From Orientallactaga sibirica (lineage: Eukaryota > Chordata > Mammalia > Rodentia > Dipodidae), in the NCBI GenBank assembly GCA_036365145.1, contig JAEOAD010002183.1, positions 1,674,001-1,738,000 of the forward strand: a stretch of DNA of 64,000 bases, given 5' to 3'. Position numbers and translations under genes: made by a program. The notes under the pieces are model-generated. The model saw only the letters and a list, made by a program, of their open reading frames with translations, made no database searches and had not been told where the DNA came from. Of this stretch, positions 33,688 through 44,259 are shown piece after piece. How positions within the stretch are numbered: the first letter of the stretch is position 1; each line of letters opens with the position of its first letter.

Positions 33688-34092
33688 TCTCAACCCATAG
33701 GATATAACAGAGGAATGTCAAATGCAACAACCTCACCAAATGATACAGGAGGGAAGTACTTATCAAATTAGTTTAGGAAATGAGTGGTGTCTGTAAGAAT
33801 AAAGACAAAATGATCTATACAAAAGCATGTTGCTAGGCATAGCTTTTTTCCCACAAAGGTTAACTATTTTCTGAAATCACTATGCACTTTTACTGGGCTT
33901 GAACCATTAAATAGATGGCTTTTAGTAAGAGCCAGGTTTCTCACTGTTATAACAAAAATTTAGGTAAAAAGAGAAATCTAAAATGATGGATTAGGGTTTG
34001 AGGCACGACAATATATCCATGTTTACTTTAATATAAATAATGTAGTTATATACCCAAGTACTGACACTGAGGGATATGTGTCAGTTCATATG
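33688..34092. other. Single-copy DNA, no gene seen
   Basis: Nothing recognised. Confidence 0.4.
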
Positions 34093-34445
34093 TGTTAGTC
34101 TGAATGTAAATTGTTCCCCCTAGCTTCATGTGTTTGTGATTAAGCCTCATCTTGGTCCTCAGCAGTGGAGCCTTTGGGAAGTAGAGCCTTGCTGGAGGAG
34201 GTGTGTCACTAGGCACAGGCCTTGATGTTTAAAACTTAGCTTGCCAGTGCTAGCTAAATCACTCTTGCAGCTACTACCCAGCTGATGTGACAGCATGTAA
34301 TGCCCAGCTTCTGCTCTGTCATGCTTTGTCTGCAACGACAACACTTCCCCTGGAGACTGTAAGCCAAAATAAACCTTTTCCTTCCATAGGCTGCTTTTGG
34401 TAGGGTGCTTTGCCTCAGAGCCACAACATGTGTTAGTATGCACAT
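34093..34445 (+). mobile_element. ORR1/MT-type MaLR LTR
   Basis: 'tgtgttagtctgaatgtaaa', 'ccttgctggaggaggtgtgtcac', 'cttcccctggagactgtaag', 'ccaaaataaaccttttcctt', end near 'gcctcagagccacaac'. Solo LTR. Minus frames here are incidental. Confidence 0.8.
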
Positions 34446-34689
34446 GTTTATTTTCTTGCTTTTACAGCTGAGGGGAGCCCAGAAGCACTGACACCCCAGT
34501 AGCAACAATCAACCTGGTACCCAGATATTGGTTTCTAGTACCATCTATTTCCAGTAAAGGGAATGAGGACTGCTGGAGAAATGACTGATTCTAGGACTGG
34601 GCAGGAGCTATTCATATGAGCCTTCAGTATGTAGTGCAAAAGGAGTAAGAAAGTGTTCAAACAATAAAAAAAAAATCCAAATGAGGTAA
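34446..34689. other. Single-copy DNA
   Basis: Nothing recognised. Confidence 0.4.
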
Positions 34690-35085
34690 TGTGTTAGTTA
34701 CTTTCCTTGTCACTGTGACAGAACACCTGATGAAAGCAACACAAGTGAGAAAATATTTATTTTGGCACATGATGCAGGAGAAACAGTCCATCATGCTATG
34801 AAGGCAGAGAGGACGGGTCATCTCCTGCCTGTGGCAGCAGAAGGCTGTTTCCTCGCATCCCAGCAGATCAAGAATCAGAGAACAGAGAATACCAGTGCTT
34901 AGCTGGCTTTCTCCTTTCTCCCTTTTTATGCAATACGAGAGCCCAGCCCATGGGAAGTGCTGCCCATGTTCAGTGCCTGTCTTTCCCTTGAGTTCATCCT
35001 ACAAACTCTAACTGACCCATCCAGTGGTAGGCCTCACTAAATGCGTCCTCTCCTAGGCATTTCTCAGTGCAATCAAGTGTCACAG
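34690..35085 (-). mobile_element. MaLR-type LTR, antisense
   Basis: 'gtgttagttactttccttgt', 'cactgtgacagaacacctga', 'tttattttggcacatgatgc', 'gagcccagcccatgggaag'. Same family as 9567 and 22858. Confidence 0.65.
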
Positions 35086-35607
35086 GGAGGTGTTACACAG
35101 GAAGCCAGGAGCCAACTGAAAGACCATCCTGTGCCCAGAGATGGACCAAGTTGAACAAACATTTGAAGAAGCATTACATTACAACCCAAAGTATGTAAGA
35201 AATGTTCATGGGCTCTTAATGAAATAAAGGACTAAATCACCCAGACAGAAGTGTTCAAAAATAATTTGTATAGTGCCTGTCTTCTAGGAGATTGAGCATA
35301 ACCCCCTTGAATATGGCAGTGAAGCCCAAACACAAATGTCTTTCTTCAGAAAAGCACAGTATGGAAAAGCAGATACCTTTACCATGGAGAAACCTGCTAG
35401 GTACTACATCAGACAGGTGGTCATGGTCCACAACAATGACAGGTCATGTTGACAGCATGTACTATTGGTAAGGTGTGATGAGAATGGCACTTTACTTCTG
35501 TGCTCTTCTCTGAAACCCATACCTCCTGATAATCATGCGAACATCATCAAACAAATTCTCATTAAGGGGCCTCTATGAAATTCTCCCAATTGTTCAAGGT
35601 CATCAAA

Positions 35608-35945
35608 CCAAAACTTAAGTGGGGAGAGGTTTATGTTGACTCACAAATTGAGAGGGTATAGTCCATTGAAGTGGGGAAGGCATGGTGGGTTAGTCCATGA
35701 AAGTAGGAGCTCACAGCTGTTGAGAGCTTCCAGGTAACAAACAGGAAACAGTGTAAATGTAAACAGAAGTTGATTTGAGTTATAGCCCTCAAGACTACCT
35801 CTAAAGACCTATCTCTGTCTGCCAGCTAAGATCTACATTGCAAAGAGTCTACAACTTCTCAAAACACTGCTACCAGCTAGGGAGTGTGTGTTCAGATGTG
35901 AGCCTAAAAGGACATGTCACATTTAAGCTTTAACAGTAAGATACT
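35608..35945 (-). mobile_element. MaLR-type LTR, antisense, nested in L1M
   Basis: 'gaggtttatgttgactcac', 'catggtgggttagtccatg', end 'cagatgtgagcctaaaagg'. Diverged. Confidence 0.55.
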
Positions 35946-35964
35946 GCCCTAGCCAAAAGGAGCC

Positions 35965-36327
35965 CGTTATAGTTACCTTCTCATTGCTATCACAAGACCC
36001 AACCACAACCAAAAGCAGATTCAGGGAGTAAAGTCTTTTGTTTTTTTATTTTTATTTTGGCCTACAGTCTTGGGGAGAAGCTCCATGATGGCAGGGAAAG
36101 CATGTCATGAGCAGAGGCTGGACATCACCTCTGCCATAGCAGGTAGAAAACAGCAGCAGAAGAGTGAGTCAAGTTCTGGTAAGGGGGAGCCGGCTATAAC
36201 ACCTCTAAGCTCATCCCCAACAACACACCTCTTCCAGCAAGGCTCCACCTCCCAAACTGTCACCAGCACTCGGAACACACAAGTTTTTAATGGACATCTG
36301 ATTCAAACCACCACAGAGTCTAAGAAG
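35965..36327 (-). mobile_element. ORR1-type LTR, antisense, nested in L1M
   Basis: Textbook antisense ORR1: 'gttaccttctcattgctatc', 'ttattttggcctacagtctt', 'ctccatgatggcagggaaag', 'cacacctcttccagcaaggc', 'attcaaaccaccacaga'. The 87-residue plus frame is incidental. Confidence 0.8.
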
Positions 36328-36617
36328 ACATAATCGTAGAATATAATATAGGGTCCTAAGGTGTGAGCTTAGGACAGGAAAGGACGTAAGATAAAAATTA
36401 TTAAGGGACAGTAAACAAAGTAGGACCTCCAGTTAATAATAGTGTATCAAATTGGTTCACTCGTTGAAACCAACATGTCATACTAATGTAAAGATGTAAA
36501 TAACAGATGAAGTGGGCGCCAGGGATTATGAGAACTCATTCCACTATCTTCATAAGTTTTCTATAAATCTGAGGCTGTTATAAGAATAGAGTTTAATTTT
36601 AAAAAAGAAAATGTCTT

Positions 36618-36786
36618 GGGCTGGAGGAATGGCTCAGCAGTTACAGTGTTTGCCTGCAAAGCCAAAGGTTCCAGGTTCAATTACCCAGGAACCACATTAG
36701 CCAGATGCATAAGGGGGCACATGTGTCTGGAGTTCGTTTGCAGGGGAGCACCCATTCTCTCTCTCTCTCCCTCTTTCTCTGTCAAA

Positions 36787-36822
<36 letters not shown>

Positions 36823-36836
36823 ATTTTTTAAAAAGA
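36618..36836 (+). mobile_element. B2-type SINE
   Basis: Perfect 14-bp TSD aaagaaaatgtctt (36604-36617 and 36837-36850). Head 'gggctggaggaatggctcag', 'gatgcataagggggcacatg', (AAAT)n tail. Confidence 0.95.
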
Positions 36837-36850
36837 AAAGAAAATGTCTT

Positions 36851-37239
36851 TTCTGTAATTATGTAAGACAGATCAGAGAAATGCTCTGTAACTGAATACA
36901 GGGTGGATTAAACTGGCATCATAAAGGTAAGTTTTAGACAAACATACCACTGGGCTCTGTGGCTTAGGGCTAGTGGAGCATCCAGGAAAAATTTAGAGCT
37001 AGAGTTATTATTAATACACATTTGGCAGGAACTTCCATTACTAGCAGCTGACAAAACATGGCACAGAAGCCTTGAGCAGAACTGGACGGGAAAACACAAT
37101 CTCTCTCAGCTTTGCTTTCTTTACGCAGCTGACATCTCCCAAGGAGCTATTTGCTGGGCTCTTTTCTTGGAGCCTCTAAGAGATCTATTTTAGGAAAGTA
37201 GAGATTTAATTACCATAGCATGCTCTCCAATGCTCAAAA
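36851..37239. other. Single-copy DNA, no gene seen
   Basis: Nothing recognised. Confidence 0.4.
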
Positions 37240-37420
37240 ACACCTAAATTCATTGTGTGCCTTTATGTATTTTGCTTTGTTTAGAGGGAGAAACAGATTC
37301 CAAAAAGGGTAACTGATTTGTTCCAAATGCACATGCAGTCGTAGTAGAACTGGACTTGGTCCTAGGGCTTTCAAACAAATGTCTAGTGCCTTAGACATGA
37401 CTTCAGGGTGCTTTTGTCCT
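37240..37420 (-). mobile_element. MIR SINE, antisense
   Basis: 'gagggagaaacagattccaaaaagggtaac', 'gtagtagaactggacttggt', 'cctagggctttcaaacaaatg' follow the antisense MIR order. Diverged. Confidence 0.5.
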
Positions 37421-37449
37421 ACTGTTTGGCCCATGTTAGCACACATTTG

Positions 37450-37690
37450 AATTCTGGCTCAAAATGACACCTTCTCAATTGAGTCTTCCCAACAGACATC
37501 ACTGCTCTAAGTGCACCAGGAACATCTTCCAGAGTAACACTACCTTCTTTGTAGATATTTATCTCCTTGTTTAATTTGACCTCCAAATTATTCTACTGGA
37601 CCTGATCCTAACACAGACCTGGTCAGATGTTCCATGACACCATTCACTGGTGAACAGACCCCTGACTCTTTCTATTCCCCTTCCACAGTG
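37450..37690 (+). mobile_element. L2-type LINE fragment
   Basis: 'atgacaccttctcaattgagtcttccc' and 'ctttgtagatatttatctcc' resemble the L2 3' region. Weak. Confidence 0.4.
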
Positions 37691-38478
37691 TGACTTAGCT
37701 CAAAAGTCCCTGCTCACCTCTCAACATTGAGACCCTGGACCCTGGCCTGTGGCTTCCTGGATCCTAACCACATACAGAAGAGTCTTAGACTGCCCAAGAT
37801 ACAGAACTTCTTCACTATTTTAAAACAGGTTCATTGGGAAAATGGAATACTTGAGAATTCAGAGTTATTATGAATTCAGCGAATTTGGTTATTTTTATCT
37901 AAGTCTAATTCATGTCTCTTCTAAGAGAGATCTGTCTTAAAATGTCTCACTTCTACTGAATGAAGGAATTGGGTCATTATTTCCAATTTCACAGTAATAT
38001 TTCACTGACCTATAAAACTATCTCTTCTTAACATGATATAGAAATAAATTCCTGAAAGGAGCTTAGACTTGAATAGAAGCATAGAATAACTCTGTACATC
38101 AGAACAGCTATTTCTTCAGAACAGGACCTTAGGCTTTAACAGTCTAGCCAGTGCAAGATCACTGAGACCTTGAGATGCACTGAGTTCTTTGTAGGTCCAA
38201 AGAATGGACAAGGTGGTCAGACTACCCTTGTTGGGGATATTGTCAAAGGGAGTCATATTTCATACAGCATTTGGAAGGCCCAGGAGAAGTGGCTTTGATG
38301 CATTGACATCTAATTAGTGTTGCCAGAAGGCATTTATTTTCCTCATGCTTTGCTAATGCTAAAAGTTCTGAATTTTTTACATCCTTTTAGATGGATTGAG
38401 ATATTTAAACTTTAAAGGTTTCACAGTCACATGATTGTGTGATAGTTGGCTGAAAGGGCAGATGGAGTCTGGAAGGAA
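37691..38478. other. Single-copy DNA, no gene seen
   Basis: Nothing recognised. Confidence 0.4.
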
Positions 38479-38614
38479 CAATGGCAAGGAACCTTCTGGG
38501 AGGGATAAGAACAAGAGTGAGGGAAACAGTTAAGGGCTGGCTCCAGTTGCTGAGTATTACTACTGAGCAGACAGAATGCTAGCACTTCTGATATGGAAAT
38601 AAGCCATATATAGG
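38479..38614 (+). repeat. Direct repeat, left copy, bordering duplication copy 1
   Basis: About 135 bp ('gggagggataagaacaag', 'gggctggctccagttgctga', 'gcacttctgatatgg') that recurs at 41612-41735 at the other edge of duplication copy 1. Origin unknown. Confidence 0.75.
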
Positions 38615-38774
38615 GGTACTAACTTCAAATTATTATTTTACTTGGCATAAGTATAATGATTCCTTGATTATTGAAGATATTTTTCATGAAACTTGTATTT
38701 AGAATTTAAATGAATGTGAAAGCACAATTCACCTACATTCTTATGAATTGGAGAGTAGCTTTTATTAAATCAAT

Positions 38775-39221
38775 CTACCTCTGATAATGTGTGAAATCTG
38801 GACAAATATTAAAGTAATATATTTTGAAGGCATAAAAGAACCAAAGGCGAGAAGAGATAGGTGTAAGTATCCTGGCAAGAAAAAAAAAACGCAGTAAGGC
38901 AAGGTGATATTCTCTGTGCTTTTCCCATTGGCACATGATGCTATTGGCTAGCTGCAGGTATAAGAAGATACACAGAGGGACACACAGGAGGCTGGCAAAC
39001 TTTGCTGATATCACGATGCTAGGGATACAAATGATTGTCCAATCTCTATCCAGGTAAGAGAGGTGGAGGTAAACATTGTGCTCATTATGTTGATACCCAC
39101 AAGGCACTGCGTGCTTAGGGCAGTGATAACTGGAGATACACATGTCCTCCACGCTTGGCTTCTTCCAGTCCCCCATGGAACGAGTTACTGGCTGGTCAAC
39201 TCCAATAACCAACACAAACAA
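38775..39221 (-). other. Uncharacterised 148-residue open frame in duplication copy 1
   Basis: ATG at 39221, stop near 38775. I do not recognise the product. It begins MFVLVIGVDQ, has a Cys/His-containing stretch (CISSYHCPKHAVPCGYQH), a hydrophobic segment around residues 66-90 and a poly-Phe spot encoded by a T run. No domain, signal or splice structure can be assigned. In copy 2 the frame is broken by a small insertion. It sits in the block where the copies are most similar. Chance or repeat origin remains most likely. Confidence 0.15.
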
Positions 39222-39379
39222 AAAAAATGAATCTTCTGTGAAAGAAGGTTTATCCTAAGGGTCACTATAATTTTTCATAGATAATACTTATTATTTACTT
39301 GAAAAGTAAATAATAAAGGCAGTCCAACTCAGTTGAAATAGAGAATACAATAAAATAATAGAAATGGGTGTAGAGGTGT

Positions 39380-39595
39380 GATCAACATTTTATTTTCAAC
39401 AATTTTTGACAGTGTCATACATGTATACAATGTTTTGTGATCATATTCAACCCTCTTTTAATCTTGTACTTTCCACCCTCTCCTCTGGCTCTTACACCCT
39501 TTCTGACCCACTTCCTCAGCATTCCTGGACCTTGAAAAGGGAGTGAGTGATACAGATGCCCTGTGTAGGGCTGATCACTCAACAGTATGATGAAT
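39380..39595 (-). mobile_element. L1 fragment, antisense (copy 1)
   Basis: 'ttttattttcaacaattttt', 'tcatacatgtatacaatg', 'tgatcatattcaaccctc' match the antisense 3' portion of rodent L1. Also present in copy 2 at 53590. Confidence 0.6.
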
Positions 39596-39602
39596 ACTTT
39601 TT

Positions 39603-39752
39603 TTTTTTCGGTCTTTTGAGGTAGGGTCTCACTCTAGCTCAGGCTGACCTGGAATTAACTATGTAGTCTCAGGGTAGCCTTGAACTCATGGCGATCCTCC
39701 TACCTCTGTCTCTCGACAGCTGGGATTAAAGGCATGCTCTACCACATCCGGC
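39603..39752 (-). mobile_element. B1 SINE, antisense, only in copy 1
   Basis: TSD atgaatacttttt (39590-39602 and 39753-39765). Copy 2 has one intact uninterrupted 'gatgaatactttttgacac' at the matching place (about 53796), an exact empty site. Confidence 0.95.
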
Positions 39753-40137
39753 ATGAATACTTTTTGACACAAGTAATAACACGAGAGAATTCCATCAGGA
39801 AACTGCTATCTTTGAAAAAATGTAATAGAATTTTTGGAATTGAATAATGGAATATTTTATGAGACAAATAACAGAGTAATTTAAGAGATCAGACAAAGCT
39901 AAAGATAGAATAAGTGAAATTAAATATAAGCAGAATGAAAGAAAATTTAGATTTAAGCACACAAAAAAGGCACAGAAAGTGTAAGAATACATAACATGCA
40001 ACTAAAATAGAGCTAATGGTCATGGTGTGTTACAGAAATAAGGGAAGTGAGAAAATAGAATAGGAATAATGTTTGAAGGGATAAGAACTAAGAATTTTCA
40101 AAAATAAAACATGTAACTCACACATTCAAGAAGCTCT

Positions 40138-40265
40138 AAGCCAGGCATGGAGGTGCATGCCTATAATCCCAGCACGCGGTAGGCAGAGGTAAGTAGATTG
40201 TCATGAGTTTGAGGCCACCTTGAGGCTACATAGTGAATTCCAGGTAAGTCTGAACCACCCACACA
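40138..40265 (+). mobile_element. B1 SINE shared by both duplication copies
   Basis: 'gccaggcatggaggtgcatg', 'cctataatcccagcac', 'agtgaattccaggtaagtctg'. Present at 54398 too, so it predates the duplication. Confidence 0.85.
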
Positions 40266-40328
40266 CCAAAAAAGCTCTAAGAACTAGACAAATATTTACT
40301 ACAAATAAAACCACCATACTTATGTATT

Positions 40329-40645
40329 GTGGTGATTTGAAATTTTGAATGTAGTTGTCCCATAGACGCCTGTGTTTGAACACAAAGTGTCAGTGCAGTG
40401 AAAGACTGTGGAAGTGGAAGCTTGCTGAAGAAAGTGTGTCACTGGGGTTGGGCCTTTAGGTATTGCAGGAAGGCCTTGTTTGCTATTCTGGCCCTCTTTG
40501 CTTCCTTCCTGCTGAAGTGATGTTGTGACATTCACTTTCTCCGTCATGATGGACTCGGCCCTCTGGAACTGTAAGCCAAAATAAATCCTTTCCTCCATAA
40601 CCCACTTCTGGTTGGGTATTTTCCCTAGCAATGAGAAAGTTACTG

Positions 40646-40650
<5 letters not shown>
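40329..40650 (+). mobile_element. ORR1-type LTR (copy 1)
   Basis: 'tgtggtgatttgaaattttg', 'gtgtcactggggttgggcct', 'gactcggccctctggaactg', 'taagccaaaataaatcc', end 'gcaatgagaaagttactgatac'. Shared with copy 2. This copy has a short internal deletion near 40382 relative to copy 2 ('cttggtccccagc' is missing). Confidence 0.85.

Positions 40651-40682
<32 letters not shown>
40650..40682. repeat. (CA)n microsatellite
   Basis: Pure CA run at the 3' edge of the ORR1 LTR. In copy 2 the matching position holds (TG)n instead. Confidence 0.9.
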
Positions 40683-40684
<2 letters not shown>

Positions 40685-40689
40685 GTTTG

Positions 40690-40950
40690 TATGATATTTT
40701 TCAGTCATAATGAAGGACAAAGTTGTCATTTGTAGGAAAATGGACACAACTGGAAATAATAATATTAAGTGAATAAAGAAGTCTCAGTAAGGCATTGTAT
40801 GTTTTTCTCTCATTTGTGGTTCCTGTGTTTTATGTAGATAAGTTACGTTATGTCTCTATATATGACATGAAGTAGAAGTATAACTGTTTGGGAGAAAGAG
40901 AAGACTAAGATGAGATAAAGAGTAGAGTAATGTGGAGGAATATGTTCAGT
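40690..40950 (+). mobile_element. L1 ORF2 3' end fragment (copy 1)
   Basis: 'cagtcataatgaaggacaaa', 'gtaggaaaatggacacaact', 'tttttctctcatttgtggttcc' are the familiar ORF2 3' end order. Shared with copy 2. Confidence 0.65.
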
Positions 40951-40965
40951 ATACAGTCTATTCTT

Positions 40966-41189
40966 TTAGTATTTTATTTATTTATTTATTTATTTATTCA
41001 TTTAATAAAGAGAAAGAAGGAGGAAGAAGGGAGAGAATGGGCATGCCAGGGCCTCCAGCCACTGCAAATGAATTCCAGATTCACGTGCCACCTTGTGCAT
41101 CTGGGTAACATGGGTCCTGGGGAAATTGACTTGGGTCCTTTGGCTTTGCAGGCAATCGCCTTTACTAGTAAGCCATCGCTCCAGCCCCA
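40966..41189 (-). mobile_element. B2-type SINE, antisense, only in copy 1
   Basis: (TTTA)n, purine-rich part, then 'gggcctccagccactgcaaa', 'gggtcctttggctttgcagg' and 'ccatcgctccagcccc'. Short TSD attctt. Copy 2 reads straight through ('gtctattcttatatg', about 55208-55222), the empty site. Confidence 0.9.
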
Positions 41190-41239
41190 ATTCTTATATG
41201 AACAATGTTCCTACATGACACAGTACCATGCACAATGAA

Positions 41240-41605
41240 TATACACAGTGGAAATGCTTAAAAGTTACAGGCACAGTGCGGTTATACTGCTGAAAGACAA
41301 AACCATTAATTGAAAAGCAGCTGGCAGAAAAATACCCATTTCCTTCAAAGTAACAATTATAAGTTGATTACTGTTCAACATAAATAATGGCAGTCAAGGA
41401 TAATAGGGCAGCACCTAAAATAAAATAAGTAATAACATATAATGTGATAAATATATAATATAGCATATAATAAAATAGGTGCCAGACTTTTAATTCTATG
41501 ATGGTTCAAAATATTCTTCAGAAAATCCAGGAGAAATGACTATGTTGTCATAGAGACAACAAAATAAACTACAAAACTACACACTATAAATATTTAAAAT
41601 CATTC
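41240..41605. mobile_element. Old L1-like internal fragment (copy 1)
   Basis: 'ctgaaagacaaaaccattaat' and 'aaatacccatttccttcaaag' vaguely resemble old L1 ORF1/ORF2 spacer sequence. Shared with copy 2. Family call is weak. Confidence 0.3.
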
Positions 41606-41612
41606 TTCAGGA

Positions 41613-41735
41613 ACAATGGCAGGGAGACTTCTAGGAGGGATAAGAACAAGAAGGAACAGGTTAGGGGCTGGCTCCAGTTGCTGAGTAGAACTACTTAGCA
41701 GATAGCACTTCTGATGTGGTAACAAGCCATAGATG
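41613..41735 (+). repeat. Direct repeat, right copy
   Basis: Matches 38479-38614 ('aacaatggcagggagactt', 'gggctggctccagttgctgag', 'gcacttctgatgtgg'), with small indels. Confidence 0.75.
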
Positions 41736-42215
41736 GGGAGGCGGGGAGGAAGCAGTGAAAATGGTTGGGAGCCAGAGCTCAAAGTTACATAGCATGAAAA
41801 TTATGAAACAGACAGAAAAAGCTAATAAAGAATAAGGACACTGAGGTGGGCAGGAAACACAGGTTTTTGAAAGCAAGTACCAGGGCTTTATCTCTTACAT
41901 TGAGGCTCAAAAATGCGGCTCTAGTTTATGACTAGCCAGACAACAAAAATGTAGACAAGCAGGAACAAAGCAAGACAAAGATAATGACCTTGGCCAGAAA
42001 GTCGAGCCAGGGCTGCTAGGGACTGAGGGCTCCTGTTGTACCAGTACAGAGTTCTGGCATGGGATAAAAATGAACATGTTCCAAGATGGATTGCACTCAT
42101 GATCATGTGCCAATGTAAATGTACTCACTGCCACACTTCAAAATGGTCAACCTGGTCAAGTTTATGCCATTTACATTTTACTGTACAAAAACCATTTTTA
42201 AAATAAAGTAGTGTA
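41736..42215 (+). mobile_element. Old L1-type 3' end, probable
   Basis: The end 'gtaaatgtactcactgccac', 'cttcaaaatggtcaacctgg', 'tttatgccatttacattttac' resembles the terminal part of ancient L1 3' UTRs. The upstream half is not assignable. Confidence 0.4.
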
Positions 42216-43314
42216 TTCTTTAAGAAAAACAATGGTACCAACAAGGGTTCCAGTGCAGATAAGACAAAGGAGAGGGGTGGCTTCGAATAGCACATACAGT
42301 GGACTAGCTCTGGGATGTATGTCAGGACCCCTGTCAGCACTAAAGAAAACCAGCTCACACAGAAAGAAATAATTTGACCACAAATAGAGTGGAAACCAGA
42401 TTAAAAGAAAAAAAAACAAAAAACTCATAGAATTCCAGGCTAACTCCTTAACTAGAAGACAATTCTTCTTTTTAAACAACTCTATGCCTTTTTGCTAATG
42501 AATTCACATCCCCATAGAGCCACAAAAGATAGAATGTGGCCCAAATGTATACTTCAATTGGATGGTCCCGTGAGAATGCTTTAAAAATAGATGGCAGCCA
42601 CCTGCAACATATTAAGGTTGTTAATGTTTTTTTTTTTTTTACACGAATACCTGAAGGGTTTTTGCAACAGCTGGAATAGGCCACAAGTTGCTTTGCATGT
42701 GCTTTTTAATGTACTTCTAAGCGACTTCATAAAATGGCAACCAGTACCACCAGTAGGGCTGGGGGTTTGTTGAACTCCTGGTGTCGTCCTCTACCACTAC
42801 CGATATAAGCAAAGACCATCGCTACTCTAAATGTCTTGAAGCTAAAAACCAATCTCCAAGTAAATTATCAGTTGAGAGAGAAAGAGAGAGAGTGTGTGTG
42901 TGCTTAAAATACTTAGACAATTAAAGCCCACACACTCCTGGCCACAACTGTCAAAAGTGACATTTTGTTTTTCTGGCTCCATCTTCATTTACTCTGTAGA
43001 AGCTTTAGAATCTCAAAGTTCTTCCAATATGGATCAGAACAAGGTCCAAATCCCACTCACATGGCATCCGAAGTTTCAAACACTTTCCTTCTTGACCATG
43101 ATGGGACCTCAGGCTTTCTAGACTACCAGGCTTTTTCCTGCCTTTCCTGACCCTGAGGTGAATGTTTGGCCTCCAGCAGTGTCCACACCAAATCTATGCT
43201 AATCAAAGTGGAGGCACTGATGCTGGGGTGATGACTGCAAGCCAGTTATGATCGAGATTGTACGACCCCTAGAGCCACGTGTGCACGTCATCTTAACCTC
43301 AGTGTCCTTGAACT
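42216..43314. other. Single-copy DNA, no gene seen
   Basis: About 1.1 kb. A T run at 42629-42640, a (GA)n(GT)n run at 42876-42901 and several unsupported frames. No repeat named. Confidence 0.4.
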
Positions 43315-43480
43315 CTGTTCAAACATTTACCCCTTTTTTCAACCAGGATTTAGTAAACATCTATTGTGCATTGAGCACTAAAATATGCTCATGGTGCACA
43401 GTTATATATTTTTTAAAAAGCATCATGGAGCTTATATTACAGTGCATGGACTGACAGTAACAACAAATTCAATTTCTAAG
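43315..43480. mobile_element. Ancient repeat (L2-like)
   Basis: 'tagtaaacatctattgtgca' and 'catggagcttatattacagtgc' resemble the commonest L2-type antisense tail of mammals. Confidence 0.45.
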
Positions 43481-43494
43481 AAGGAAATAGTCAA

Positions 43495-44222
43495 GGCATT
43501 ATAATTGGTAGGAAGAGCTAATGGAAAACAGACACCAAATGCTGGTGTGGATAGGGGAGAGAGAAAAACCCTCATCCACTGTTGGTGGGGGGGCCAACTA
43601 TTACAGCTATTATGGAAACCAGTATGGAGGTAACTTAAAAAGAAATAGACCTCTCATATGACTCAACTACACTACACGACACCTAGACATATACCCTAAG
43701 AGCTCCAACTCTACAATAGAGATACTCACACATCCATGTTTATTATGGCTCTATTTTAAAAGCTAAGAGTTACAATCAGCCAAGATGACTATCAACAGAT
43801 GAATGGATAATGAAAATATGGTATAGATACATAATGGAATTCTATGCAGCAGTATATAAAATGAAATTGTGAATTTTTCAGGAAGATGGGTGGAATTGGA
43901 AATAATCATATGAAGAGAAGTGACTCAAACCCAGAAAGACCAGAACTGCATGTTCTCTCTGCTATGTGGATCTTAGCATGTAACATATATACATATGGGG
44001 AAGTAAATGTGGATTAAAACTGAAAGACAGAACCATAACCCAAAGTGAATATAAATAAATGAGCTAGAAGTGAGAGGGAAAGGCAAAAGAATTCATGTGA
44101 CAGGAAAGGGGGAATTTGGGGAGAAGAGGTAGAAGAAGGATGGGAGGAAGGGGAATAAAAACAAATTGTACTTGAAAATGCCAGAATGAATGATACTTGA
44201 ATCTCTGTATACCAGTTAAAAA
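43495..44222 (+). mobile_element. L1 ORF2 3' end and 3' UTR
   Basis: 'caccaaatgctggtgtggat', 'catccactgttggtggggg', 'atggcaacagatgaatgg'-like segment ('atcaacagatgaatggata'), 'atggaattctatgcagcag', then a purine-rich 3' UTR at 44060-44160. Many disruptions. Confidence 0.75.
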
Positions 44223-44227
44223 TAAAT

Positions 44228-44232
<5 letters not shown>

Positions 44233-44259
<27 letters not shown>

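Larger units (their letters stand above)
35320..36605 (+). mobile_element. Ancient L1M 3' UTR split by two LTRs
   Basis: 'atggagaaacctgctaggta', 'gtcatgttgacagcatgtac', 'gtgatgagaatggcacttta' and 'gttcaaggtcatcaaac' run to about 35607. The same 3' UTR resumes after 36327 with 'atatagggtcctaagg', 'aatagtgtatcaaattggtt' and 'ttctataaatctgaggctgtt'. Two antisense MaLR LTRs occupy the gap. Confidence 0.7.
38615..41612 (+). repeat. Segmental duplication, copy 1 (about 3.0 kb)
   Basis: Homologous in direct orientation to 52819-55639 from 'ggtactaacttcaaatt' to 'aattcttcaggaa'-type sequence. Shared contents: an unrecognised 0.75-kb left block with a 148-residue minus frame, an antisense L1 piece, a B1, an ORR1 LTR and L1 fragments. 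Insertions only in this copy are an antisense B1 (39603-39752) and an antisense B2-type SINE (40966-41189). By eye the left 0.75 kb differs from copy 2 by roughly 2% and the rest by roughly 8-9%. Confidence 0.95.

Noticed and set aside
38479..41735. Copy 1 with its flanking direct repeats as an LTR provirus
   Set aside because: The 135-bp repeats lack recognisable TG...CA ends or a polyadenylation signal, and the interior is a mix of SINE, L1 and ORR1 rather than retroviral genes. Kept only as a finding to check.
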